A stretch of 64,000 nucleotides of DNA, taken from NCBI RefSeq assembly GCF_904846055.1, contig NZ_CAJGYV010000001.1:620001-684000 (forward strand), in the 5' to 3' direction. Under the pieces are notes generated by a model. That model did no database searches. It was not told the DNA's origin and worked only from the letters and a program-made list of their open reading frames with translations. Source of the stretch: Psychrobacter ciconiae. GTDB lineage: Bacteria > Pseudomonadota > Gammaproteobacteria > Pseudomonadales > Moraxellaceae. A program made the translations under genes and the position numbers. The first letter of the stretch is position 1, and every line of letters starts with the position of its first letter. This document shows positions 38,482 through 47,061 of this stretch, in pieces.

Positions 38482-39132
38482 TCAAAGTTGCCATCGGTCG
38501 CGCTTGACCGCTTTCATAAAGGCGCGCATTTTGGCGGCATCTTTTTTGCCTTTTTGGGCTTCAATACCGCCGCTGACATCAACGCCTGCGACAGCTAAAC
38601 TTAAGGTTTGCGCCACATTTTCAGGATTCAAGCCGCCGGCTAAAATAATGGGCAGCGCGCTATTGTCAGGGATTAACTCCCAATCAAAGTGCTGACCGGT
38701 GCCGCCGTATTGCGCCTCATGATAGGCATCCAAAATCACGCCACTTGCGCCAGCCGCTGCAAAGTCGCTAATTTTTTGGGCAACTGAAGCTTGGGTATCC
38801 GTTTTTGAGTTGACCCGAAGCGCTTTAATCCAGCGTTTATTGACCACTCCTGCCAAAGCTTGGCACTCGACCGCGCTTTCATCGCCATGAAATTGAATCA
38901 CATCGACAGGCACAGTTTGGCAAATCTGGCGGACATCATCGCCTGAGGCATTGACCACAAGCGCGACAATACTGGTAAATGGCGGAATGACGGCGCTGAG
39001 CGCTTTTGCCGTCTCAAGACTAACGGCGCGCGGGCTTGGCGGATAAAATACCAAGCCAATGGCATCCGCGCCCAAAGCTACCGCTGCTTTGGCATCGTCA
39101 ATCTGAGTAATCCCACAAAACTTCACTTGCAT
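38482..39132 (-). CDS. trpF: phosphoribosylanthranilate isomerase
   Basis: Third pathway step, converting PRA to CdRP. 216-residue TIM barrel beginning MQVKFCGITQIDDAKAAVALGADA with the catalytic Cys in VKFCGIT and the phosphate-binding ILAGGLNPENV and DVSGGIE. First gene of the trpF-trpB-trpA cluster, as in Acinetobacter relatives; other trp genes are elsewhere. Confidence 0.96.
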   Translation of the reverse strand: MQVKFCGITQIDDAKAAVALGADAIGLVFYPPSPRAVSLETAKALSAVIPPFTSIVALVVNASGDDVRQICQTVPVDVIQFHGDESAVECQALAGVVNKRWIKALRVNSKTDTQASVAQKISDFAAAGASGVILDAYHEAQYGGTGQHFDWELIPDNSALPIILAGGLNPENVAQTLSLAVAGVDVSGGIEAQKGKKDAAKMRAFMKAVKRDRWQL

Positions 39133-39340
39133 CTTGTGACCTGATATCGCTTTATCTTTATAAGGGTGAATTTGGCTGACTGATAAGCAAAAATTGCACG
39201 AGATTTTTAAAACTCAGCGTGACTTTCGCCTTTGCTTGGTAATTATTTGTTACTGCCCTTTAAATGGCATTGCAACCAAAAACTTATCCTAGCATACTTT
39301 TATTGATAGTTTTGCTTTCAATGAAAAAAAGGATTTATAA

Positions 39341-40993
39341 ATGGCTAAATCGCCAGCTGATTCGGTTAAAAACAACCCTAAAAATAATTCTAATACAAAA
39401 AACGCCCAACCAAATAAGCAAGATAGACCAAAACCGCCGCAATATTTGATGTGGTTTCGCCGCGATTTACGCCTTATGGACAATACAGCGCTTAGCGCAA
39501 TTTGCGAAAAAGCCCAAGAAAACAGCGCAAGCGTCAGTGCTGTTTTTTTTATTACCCCTGATCAGTGGCAAGCCCATGACCAGTCACTTTGCCAAACTGA
39601 CCATATCTTGCGCTCGCTACCGATTTTGGCAGCTGACCTACAATCTAAGCTTAATATCAAGCTTTGGGTCGGTATTTGTCCCACGTTTGAGGATTGTATC
39701 GCGTCATTAACCAAGCTTTGCCGCGAGCAAAACATCCGCCTTGTGATGGCAAATCATGAGTATGAAGGTAACGAGGTCGCCCGTGATGATGCGCTTTGTC
39801 AAAAGCTTGCTGATTTGGACATAGCGTTTGAGCGCCATCATGACCAGTGTATCCTACCGCCTGCCAGCGTTTGTAATACTGAGGGCAAAATGTATCAAGT
39901 ATTCACGCCCTTTTATAAAAAATGGCGCGCCACGCTTGATATTAGTCCCATCACGATATATCACCCAAAACCCGTTCATCAAAACAGCGGCGAAAACTTG
40001 CAATTAACTGAAAACTTTATCCATGATATTAATGAAATAACCGCAACTGCAGAGCAAGTTTTAAGCGCTTATCAAAAAAATTGGCAAAAAAAAGTGCCAC
40101 ACAGTGATGCAAGCGCTCAGCTTCGCCAAAGCCGCCTTGACTATCCGGCAGGTGAAGCTGCTGCCAAAGCCCGTCTTGCTGATTTTATCGCAGACGATAT
40201 CAAGCGCTATGATAGCGGTCGCGATATTCCAAGCCTTGATGCCACCAGCCGGATGTCAGCATATTTAACTTTAGGAGTCATCAGCGCAAGGTCATGTTAT
40301 TTAGCAGCAGAAACTGCCTTAAAACAAGCAGAGCACAGCGACACTGCTACCGATGAGCCAGACATCAACCGCTGGATTAGCGAGCTTGCTTGGCGCGATT
40401 TTTACCGCCACGTTCTCAGCGCCCGCCCCGACCTCATCTATCATCACGCTTATAAAAAAGATGTCGACGCCAAAGTCAACTGGTCCTATGACCAAGACGA
40501 CTTTGACAAGTGGTGTCAGGGCAAAACCGGCGTTCCACTCGTTGATGCCGCCATGAAAAGCTTGAATGCCACCGGATTTATGCACAATCGCTTACGAATG
40601 GTCAGCGCCATGTTTTTGACCAAAGACTTGCTCATCGATTGGCGCTTGGGCGAGCGTTATTTTATGCAGCAATTGATTGATGGCGATTTTGCATCGAACA
40701 ACGGCGGTTGGCAATGGAGCGCATCAACGGGCAACGATTCTGCGCCTTATTTTCGCATTATGAACCCGTTTAGTCAGGGCAAAAGCCACGACCCTGACGC
40801 CATTTTTATTAAAACTTGGCTTCCTGAACTCAAAGACATTCCGGCAAGTATTTTGCACAGCGAAAGCCAGCTGAATAAAGCGCTTGGCAAGCGCGGCAAA
40901 TTTGCCAACACCGGCTACCCACTTCCTATGGTTGACCACAAATCAGCGCGCGCCTTTGCCATTAGCGAGTTTAAAAAGGAGAGTTCATCCTAA
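39341..40993 (+). CDS. phrB: deoxyribodipyrimidine photolyase
   Basis: Light-dependent repair of cyclobutane pyrimidine dimers (class I CPD photolyase). 550 residues. After a ~35-residue charged extension the antenna domain begins YLMWFRRDLRLMDNTAL. The FAD domain has the SRMSAYLTLGVIS block, GVPLVDAAMKSLNATGFMHNRLRM and the Trp-rich SNNGGWQWSASTGNDSAPYFRIMNPF. An AAGGA ribosome binding site precedes the ATG. It faces trpF divergently. Confidence 0.95.
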   Translation: MAKSPADSVKNNPKNNSNTKNAQPNKQDRPKPPQYLMWFRRDLRLMDNTALSAICEKAQENSASVSAVFFITPDQWQAHDQSLCQTDHILRSLPILAADLQSKLNIKLWVGICPTFEDCIASLTKLCREQNIRLVMANHEYEGNEVARDDALCQKLADLDIAFERHHDQCILPPASVCNTEGKMYQVFTPFYKKWRATLDISPITIYHPKPVHQNSGENLQLTENFIHDINEITATAEQVLSAYQKNWQKKVPHSDASAQLRQSRLDYPAGEAAAKARLADFIADDIKRYDSGRDIPSLDATSRMSAYLTLGVISARSCYLAAETALKQAEHSDTATDEPDINRWISELAWRDFYRHVLSARPDLIYHHAYKKDVDAKVNWSYDQDDFDKWCQGKTGVPLVDAAMKSLNATGFMHNRLRMVSAMFLTKDLLIDWRLGERYFMQQLIDGDFASNNGGWQWSASTGNDSAPYFRIMNPFSQGKSHDPDAIFIKTWLPELKDIPASILHSESQLNKALGKRGKFANTGYPLPMVDHKSARAFAISEFKKESSS

Positions 40994-41015
40994 AAAAAGA
41001 AAGCGTTTAACCTTT

Positions 41016-41038
41016 GCCTTGCTGACCTAAGGCTATTT
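41016..41038 (+). terminator. weak terminator after phrB
   Basis: GCCTT-N8-AAGGC followed by TATTTT, overlapping the stop of the convergent Roadblock gene. Confidence 0.4.
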
Positions 41039-41470
41039 TGAATGATGCTGCTGGTCTAGTTCCACCAAGTGATTGATGGCTTTATTCATCCCATGCATGA
41101 TCTGCCCGAGCAGCACTTGCTGCTTGGTCACAATAATAGCAATCATCGGCTGATTTTTATTGGGGACAGAACTGATCATAATTTTGCCATCTTGGGCATC
41201 CAAAATCACTGAGCGGCAGCCGGTCAATTGCGCCTCATTGGTCAATGCTTGAACCAATGCCAAAATAGAGCTGCCAACGGCGGATAGCTTGCCGCCATCG
41301 TAATCTTTTTGGAAAATAGAGCTGACCTCAAAACCATCGGTTGATGCCAAAAGCACCCCATCGATGCCGCTTGTGGCATGAATCAAATCTTGAAGCACCT
41401 CTTTTGCTGCCGTCAAATAAGCTTCAGCAGGCTTAACTCGATTGGATTCTGATTGAAACAACGCATTCAT
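41033..41470 (-). CDS. Roadblock/LC7 domain protein
   Basis: 145-residue protein with a Roadblock/LC7 fold: an N-terminal helix (TAAKEVLQDLIHAT), then GIDGVLLASTDGFEVSSI, a helix with GSSILALVQALTNEA, and beta strands DGKIMISSV..QPMIAIIV. This fold in bacteria (MglB) acts as GAP for a small GTPase. It directly follows such a GTPase gene with a 35-base gap, so the two probably form a switch. Confidence 0.85.
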   Translation of the reverse strand: MNALFQSESNRVKPAEAYLTAAKEVLQDLIHATSGIDGVLLASTDGFEVSSIFQKDYDGGKLSAVGSSILALVQALTNEAQLTGCRSVILDAQDGKIMISSVPNKNQPMIAIIVTKQQVLLGQIMHGMNKAINHLVELDQQHHSK

Positions 41471-41505
41471 AATACATTTCTCGTATTTTAGGAGTGATGG
41501 GACAG

Positions 41506-42030
41506 CTAACCTTGCTCAAGCGCGGTGATGATGGTCTCAACGAGCAGCAACACGTCGTCTTTTTTGCGCATATCGACCGGATAAATGGGCAGATTGCGGT
41601 CATTGTCCTCAAGCCAGTTGCGATAGATTTCAAACGGGCGCTCTGGCATTTTATCGACCTGACTGACACCCACAATGATCCGACCTTGATAAATCTTATC
41701 AAAAGTTGCCAGATAATAGGCCAAGTCTTGAACCGGATCTGCCGCTGAATGGTCAATCAAAATAATAACCCCAAGCGCACCTTGTGATAATATCGACCAA
41801 ATAAAATTAAAGCGCTCCTGCCCTGGCGTGCCATAAAGCCCAATGCTGGTACCCTCATCTAAAATCAGCTCGCCATAATCCATACCAACGGTGGTCAGTG
41901 CTTTGGTATGCGCGTCCAAATCGGTATTTTGAACTTCCGTTGAGACGACAGAAATGTCCGACAAACTGGCAATTGCTTGGGTTTTTCCGGCACCCATCGG
42001 ACCACTAAAAACGATTTTAAGACGCTGCAT
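41506..42030 (-). CDS. small Ras-like GTPase (MglA-like)
   Basis: 174 residues with P-loop GPMGAGKT (residues 10-17), switch-II motif GTPGQERF (in place of DxxGQE, with Pro in DTPGQ-type position), and a divergent specificity motif SQVDK instead of NKxD. Membership of a bacterial small-GTPase family that pairs with Roadblock proteins is clear from gene order. In Myxococcus such pairs control polarity; here the target is unknown, with pilus motility or surface signalling possible. Confidence 0.85.
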   Translation of the reverse strand: MQRLKIVFSGPMGAGKTQAIASLSDISVVSTEVQNTDLDAHTKALTTVGMDYGELILDEGTSIGLYGTPGQERFNFIWSILSQGALGVIILIDHSAADPVQDLAYYLATFDKIYQGRIIVGVSQVDKMPERPFEIYRNWLEDNDRNLPIYPVDMRKKDDVLLLVETIITALEQG

Positions 42031-42127
42031 ACTCTACCCTTTGTTGCGGCTTTTGTGATTAAATTGCTCACATTATAACTAAAAATTTGTTTAACATTAA
42101 CCAAAAGGGTTAAATTATAATAATTGT

Positions 42128-43051
42128 TTAAAGCAAACTGGCAGCAATACAGCTGATAAGCGTCAGTAAAAAAACAAAGCGACCCACCCAAATATTGGCT
42201 AAAAATGCTTGAAAACAAGCCTTTGGCTGCCGTGTTAAACACGCCTTATTTTGCTTAGCAAACATCATTGCCACCAGCGCCAACCCAAAAACTGGAATGA
42301 TACCAAGGGCAGTTGGCGCAAAATAATGCCAAAACACAATCCCCATAATCAGCAAAAATAACGATTGCAGTAGCGCTATGATCAAGACATCTTGGCGACC
42401 AAACAGTATCGCCGTTGATTTCACCCCAATTTTTAAATCATCGTCACGATCTGCCATCGCGTACTGGGTGTCATAAGCCACCGTCCAGCACATATACGCC
42501 AAAAACAGCAGCCAACACCAAAGGTTGGTGGTGCCAGTGACCGCAACAAATGCCATCGGAATTGCCCAACCAAAAGCCGCCGCCAAAAACACCTGCGGCA
42601 AATGGGTAAAGCGCTTCATAAACGGGTAAATAAACGCCAATACCACCGCAGCAAGTGACCAATAAAACACAGAAATGGGCAAAAACAGCAGCAAACTTGC
42701 GCTTAATATCACCAAAACGATAAATGCAGCAACGGCTTCACGACCTGTCAGCCTGCCATCAGCAAGCGGTCGACCTTTAGTGCGGCTGACATGACCATCA
42801 ACGCGTCTATCGGCAAAATCATTAATGGCACAGCCTGCCGCCCGCATCAAAATTGCCCCAAGCGCAAAAATAACCAACATCTTAAGGCTTGGTAGTGCTG
42901 CGATTTTGCCCGAACTTTTTGCAGCACTCATTGCGGCAAACATCACGCCCCAAAGCGTCGGCCAAAGCAGCAGCTCAATGCCAACGGGCTTATCAAAGCG
43001 GGTTAATTGAGCATAAGCAAAAAGTTTTTCTTTTAAGGTTAAGGTCATCAT
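42128..43051 (-). CDS. ubiA: 4-hydroxybenzoate polyprenyltransferase
   Basis: Inner-membrane prenyltransferase of ubiquinone synthesis. 307 residues with about eight membrane segments and the two Asp-rich motifs [14 protein letters not shown] and [20 protein letters not shown] that bind Mg-diphosphate. It overlaps the preceding small membrane-protein gene by 4 bases. Normal length. Confidence 0.96.
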   Translation of the reverse strand: MMTLTLKEKLFAYAQLTRFDKPVGIELLLWPTLWGVMFAAMSAAKSSGKIAALPSLKMLVIFALGAILMRAAGCAINDFADRRVDGHVSRTKGRPLADGRLTGREAVAAFIVLVILSASLLLFLPISVFYWSLAAVVLAFIYPFMKRFTHLPQVFLAAAFGWAIPMAFVAVTGTTNLWCWLLFLAYMCWTVAYDTQYAMADRDDDLKIGVKSTAILFGRQDVLIIALLQSLFLLIMGIVFWHYFAPTALGIIPVFGLALVAMMFAKQNKACLTRQPKACFQAFLANIWVGRFVFLLTLISCIAASLL

Positions 43052-43323
43052 CTCACTGCTGTTTTTTTATTGTTTGAGCCATCAAGCGACTGCCACAATT
43101 GGCTGGCTTCAAGCAAGCTTAATTCGGGATATTGCTGCCTGAGCGCTTTGATGGCGGCAGGTTTACTTTTATTTTGCGCCATTTGATTTTGTAAAAAGGC
43201 GCGCTGCTCGTTTGGGTCACGCTTTAGCAGCAATTGCGCTTTCAGCTTTTTATTCTCTATTCGTAGCGCAATGTTCATGAGTATCAGCGCCACCACAAGG
43301 ACCCAAATAATCAGCGTTTCCAT
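43048..43323 (-). CDS. small membrane protein of unknown function
   Basis: 91 residues: one N-terminal membrane segment ([20 protein letters not shown]) and a charged cytoplasmic part with [31 protein letters not shown], which resembles a helical hairpin. The 4-base overlap with ubiA supports it as a real gene. No family is recognised. Confidence 0.7.
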   Translation of the reverse strand: METLIIWVLVVALILMNIALRIENKKLKAQLLLKRDPNEQRAFLQNQMAQNKSKPAAIKALRQQYPELSLLEASQLWQSLDGSNNKKTAVR

Positions 43324-43357
43324 TACCTTTCCTCAATACCAGTCCCCTTTTATCTTA

Positions 43358-44224
43358 TCATACAAAATAAGCATCAAAGCGGACGGCATCATTTTGCCAT
43401 GAGTCATCAGGGGTCAGTTTTGCTAAAAATGGCGCTTGCTTTGGTCGCTTGACAATGACGCGGCGGGCTTTATCAGAGTGAGTTAATAAGGCTTTGGCAT
43501 TTGCTAGCAGCTCACTTTCCTCACTAAGTGTTGGCGGCACGGCGATGTGATGTAGCGCTTGCATTCGCTTATTCACCTGAGCGCCGCGACCGGATTTTGC
43601 ATCCAAATAACTGTCTTCTGGAAACATCGGGTCTAAATACACCACATCAAAGGGGGCTTGGTTGTTCTCTGAGCTTTGGTTTTGACAAAAGGTTTGTAAA
43701 TCTGTGCCAAAAATTTGCAACCGTCCCATCAGCTTTTGCCAGTTGCTCTCCTGACTCATTCGAAACTGCTCAGCGATAAGCAACAGCGCCATCATCGGCA
43801 GTTGCTCAAGCAAAGTCACTCGCGTCCCGCTACTGGCTAAAATCAGCGCATCATGACCAAATCCTGCGGTGGCATCCAAAACGTAGCTGTCTTTCGTGAT
43901 TTTTGCCGCTTGTAGTAGCAGCTCGGACTTGCGACCTGCCGTCACTACCCGCTTTTGTAGTTTGTCCCAACTTGGCGTGACCTCTCCTTGCGGCGTCAGC
44001 CAAGCCAGTTTGTTATTTTTATCAAGCCATAGATTTGGCGTGGTATCAGCAGTCAAGGCGGCTTGCTGCTTTTGTGAGGGCTTTTTCGCTATTTTGTTTA
44101 GCACAAAAGTTATCGGCAATTGATGATTGCTAATTAGCGCAATTAACTCATCAATGTACGTTTTTTGGCTAACTTCTGCATAGTTTAAGCGATAGTTTAA
44201 CCCATCATTTTCTTGCCCCAACAT
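43358..44224 (-). CDS. rsmJ: 16S rRNA (guanine1516-N2)-methyltransferase
   Basis: Class I SAM-dependent methyltransferase, 288 residues from ATG 44224. A TTG start at 44251 would overlap uppP by 23 bases; the ATG has AGGA/AAGG upstream and is preferred. SAM-binding motif DATAGFGHDALILAS and the catalytic-type LDPMFPEDSYLDAKSGRGAQ block fit RsmJ (YhiQ). It lies directly after uppP. Confidence 0.9.
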   Translation of the reverse strand: MLGQENDGLNYRLNYAEVSQKTYIDELIALISNHQLPITFVLNKIAKKPSQKQQAALTADTTPNLWLDKNNKLAWLTPQGEVTPSWDKLQKRVVTAGRKSELLLQAAKITKDSYVLDATAGFGHDALILASSGTRVTLLEQLPMMALLLIAEQFRMSQESNWQKLMGRLQIFGTDLQTFCQNQSSENNQAPFDVVYLDPMFPEDSYLDAKSGRGAQVNKRMQALHHIAVPPTLSEESELLANAKALLTHSDKARRVIVKRPKQAPFLAKLTPDDSWQNDAVRFDAYFV

Positions 44225-44228
44225 TGCC

Positions 44229-45071
44229 TTATCCTGCCATTTGATAGCCAAAGACCCAAGCAGCGATCAACACGATAATTCCGGTAATGATTCGCAGCCA
44301 AGCGAAAATCTTAAAGTCGCGGCGGCTGACCCAAGCCACAAGCAGACGGATACAAAGTAAGCCGACGATAAACGATACCACCGTGCCAACGCCTAAAATT
44401 GCCCAATCCTCAGAAGTTTGCATGACATCGCGGTGCTTGATGAGGTCTAAGAGCGCCGCGCCAATAATCACGGGAATCCCTAAGAAGAAGGAAAATTCCG
44501 CCGAAGCCTTTCGTGATACCCCAAGCCAAAGCGCGCCAATGATGGTCGCCCCTGATCGTGATGTCCCCGGAATCAGCGCCAAGCATTGAATCAAGCCGAT
44601 AAGTAATGCCGTTTTAAAATTAACGTCTTCGGCTTCTTCGGCGATGATCTTTTTAGGTCGATTTTCCACGTAAAAAATCAACAAACCACCGACAATGAGC
44701 ATGATGGCAACAATCACCGGATGGAACAAATACAGCTTGATTTCATCGGCAAAGGTAAAGCCAACCAACATCACAGGAATGGTGGCGATAATCAGGCTTA
44801 ATCCCAACTGTCGCGGGTTGCTCATGCCTTCTGCTTTGCCCGTGAGCAGCCCTGTCAGCGCGTTCCAAAGTCTGCCCCAATAGTCATAAATGACCGCTAA
44901 AATCGCGCCCAACTGTACCACCACCACGAATAAATCGACCTTTTCTTTGGTCCAAAAGCTCATCAAGTCGGCGGATAAAATCAGATAGCCTGTGCTTGAA
45001 ATGGGCAAAAACTCGGTGATGCCCTCAACAATCCCCATGATGACGGCTTTGATTAATAGCAAAATATCCAC
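44229..45071 (-). CDS. uppP: undecaprenyl-diphosphatase UppP
   Basis: Recycles undecaprenyl pyrophosphate to the monophosphate lipid carrier for wall and surface polymers; confers bacitracin tolerance. 280 residues, multi-spanning. The two active-site motifs EGITEFLPISSTGYLIL (N-terminal) and PGTSRSGATIIGALWLGVSR are intact. Normal length. Confidence 0.97.
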   Translation of the reverse strand: MDILLLIKAVIMGIVEGITEFLPISSTGYLILSADLMSFWTKEKVDLFVVVVQLGAILAVIYDYWGRLWNALTGLLTGKAEGMSNPRQLGLSLIIATIPVMLVGFTFADEIKLYLFHPVIVAIMLIVGGLLIFYVENRPKKIIAEEAEDVNFKTALLIGLIQCLALIPGTSRSGATIIGALWLGVSRKASAEFSFFLGIPVIIGAALLDLIKHRDVMQTSEDWAILGVGTVVSFIVGLLCIRLLVAWVSRRDFKIFAWLRIITGIIVLIAAWVFGYQMAG

Positions 45072-45174
45072 AATGAGTGTCCTAAAACAGCGCGTTTGCT
45101 GTGGTGGTAATGGTTAGCAAGAGGTTTAGATAGAAATCGTTGAGTTTGGATTTATGGCATTATAAGGCTCAAAG

Positions 45175-45918
45175 TTAAGCTTTTCCTTGTTCTTTTAAGG
45201 TTTTCCAAGCTTGGTTACGAAGGTAGTTTGGTAAGGCAAACGCCGCCTCAACGCCGCCTAGCGCCGCAAACTTTGCCGCGCCTAATTTGGCAATAATGAC
45301 CGCATCAGGAGTGATTTGCTCAAAAATGGCTTGCTGAGGATGCAGGCTTAAAAACGGCGCACCGTTCCCAAAGATAGGAAGATTGAGCGCGGTTTGCTGT
45401 TTATAATCGAGCAGCTGTTCACCGCCTATGTCAAATAACGCTTGGCTATTTTTTTGGTCAGTTGCTTTATTATTGTCAGCAAAGTCATTTGTGAGAACAG
45501 GTGCCATAATTTGCGTTGCCGCATCTAATTGATATTCGCCGAAATAAACCTGCTGCATTCGCGCATCAAGGGCACTGTAGCCATGAGTGATGCCGAACTT
45601 TTCAAAGGCGCTTTGGGCGATGGCTTGCAAGCTTGACACGCCAACACAAGGCAAATCATGGGCAACCGACAGCGCTTGGGTGACGGCCGTGTTAATGCGA
45701 ATCCCGCTAAAGGCGCCAGGACCTTGATTAAATATCAGCGCTGAAATTTCTGCTAAGGTAATGTCCGCAAGCTTTAGGCAATCGTCAATCATCGGCAGGA
45801 TTTGTTGCGATTGTTGACGTTTTCCAAGCTCAGTTGCTGCTGCTAACACATTTTGCTGATTATCAATAATCGCCACTGAGCATTGGTCAAACACGGTTTC
45901 CAAGGCTAAAAACTTCAT
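45175..45918 (-). CDS. tsaB: tRNA threonylcarbamoyladenosine biosynthesis protein TsaB
   Basis: Scaffolding subunit for TsaD in t6A synthesis. 247 residues with an ASKHA-like N terminus (LALETVFDQCSVAIIDNQQ) and the conserved GPGAFSGIRI block followed by VGVSSLQAIA. No Walker ATP site is expected in TsaB. Normal length. Confidence 0.93.
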   Translation of the reverse strand: MKFLALETVFDQCSVAIIDNQQNVLAAATELGKRQQSQQILPMIDDCLKLADITLAEISALIFNQGPGAFSGIRINTAVTQALSVAHDLPCVGVSSLQAIAQSAFEKFGITHGYSALDARMQQVYFGEYQLDAATQIMAPVLTNDFADNNKATDQKNSQALFDIGGEQLLDYKQQTALNLPIFGNGAPFLSLHPQQAIFEQITPDAVIIAKLGAAKFAALGGVEAAFALPNYLRNQAWKTLKEQGKA

Positions 45919-46186
45919 ATCTTGCGCCCAAACTTCAACTAAAAAAGAGCGCTTATCATAGCATTTTGATTGATTTTTGGTGGTAAAATTATCCGGTTTT
46001 CACAGTTTATTCATAACTGAAAGTTTTTCAGGGCTTGATGGACGTTTAAGGTACTTTAAAAGTATTTATATTTAATTCCTCATGCTTTATAATGATTTGC
46101 TATTGTTTACAGAAATTTAATAAGCAACGTTAAGCGATTTTGACTGTCATCACTGCTGATAAAACCTTAACTTGCCGGAGCGCCTC

Positions 46187-46996
46187 ATGCATCATCACGT
46201 TTTATATGACGATGGCCACCACAAATGCGTGGCTTTTTCTATGCCTCACGACGAGGAGAGCGTCCCATCAAACCAGTTTTTGATTATCGATGGCAATGAT
46301 GCGGCGGTGATTGATCCCGGTGGCGATTTGACCTTCACCCCACTTACCATCAACATCATCAAACACACGCGGCTCAATAACATCCGCTACGTCATCGGCT
46401 CGCACCAAGACCCTGATATTATTGCCTCAATGCCACGCTGGTTGATTCACGTTGAACAGGCAAAATTGCTCATTCCCAAGATTTGGGAGCGCTTTTTGCC
46501 GCATTATAACTCAGCCTTTACCAAAGGTCGCTTAAAAGAAAGCTTGGCTCAGCGCCTCATCACCATGCCTGATGGCGGCGGTTTTTATCCTCTTGGTAAA
46601 AGTGGTATTGTGGCTATTCCAGCGCACTTTTTGCATTCGGTGGGTAATTTTCAATTTTATGACCCCATCAGTAAAATCTTATTTTCAGGAGACATGGGCG
46701 CTTCCCTCGTTGGCGATTCAGGCGTGGCGGTCAGCGATTTTCAGGAGCATATCGGCAAAATGGAAGGCTTTCATCGCCGCTATATGCCAAGCAAAAAAGC
46801 CACCCAAATGTGGGCAGCTGCCGTTCGCGATTTGGACGTGTCGATGATGGTACCGCAGCACGGTTGTAGGCTTGAGGGCGAGGCGATGTACCAGCTGTTT
46901 TTGGATTGGATCAGCCAATTGGATTGCGGTATTGATTTATTTAGCGAGCAGAATTATCAATTTAAGCAGCATTTGCCCGTTTATGAAGACAGCTGA
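46187..46996 (+). CDS. ODP/FprA-type metallo-beta-lactamase-fold di-iron protein
   Basis: 269 residues from ATG 46187 (GGAG 8 bases upstream; the frame opens five codons earlier at TTG). Iron-site motifs match the oxygen-binding di-iron (ODP) family: GSHQDPDI (H73, D75, D77), PAHFLHS (H147), SGDMG (D169) and PQHGC (H225). There is no flavodoxin domain, so this is a single-domain sensor or NO/O2-reductase-like protein; the ligand set differs from flavodiiron enzymes at one position. Its role beside ffh is unknown. A terminator follows. Confidence 0.85.
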   Translation: MHHHVLYDDGHHKCVAFSMPHDEESVPSNQFLIIDGNDAAVIDPGGDLTFTPLTINIIKHTRLNNIRYVIGSHQDPDIIASMPRWLIHVEQAKLLIPKIWERFLPHYNSAFTKGRLKESLAQRLITMPDGGGFYPLGKSGIVAIPAHFLHSVGNFQFYDPISKILFSGDMGASLVGDSGVAVSDFQEHIGKMEGFHRRYMPSKKATQMWAAAVRDLDVSMMVPQHGCRLEGEAMYQLFLDWISQLDCGIDLFSEQNYQFKQHLPVYEDS

Positions 46997-47011
46997 CACG
47001 GACTTTAGCCT

Positions 47012-47045
47012 AAAAAAAGCCCCAAATCTGATTTTGGGGCTTTTT
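47012..47045. terminator. bidirectional terminator between the ODP gene and ffh
   Basis: AAAGCCCCAAA and TTTTGGGGCTTT pair around a short loop, with A7 upstream and T5 downstream, serving both convergent genes. Confidence 0.88.
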
Positions 47046-47061
47046 ATTATCAAAATAAGAA

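Noticed and set aside
39543..39550. T8 run in the photolyase coding sequence as a phase-variation tract
   Set aside because: Short poly-T runs are common in AT-rich genomes and the enzyme is a cytoplasmic repair protein; no reason to expect switching.
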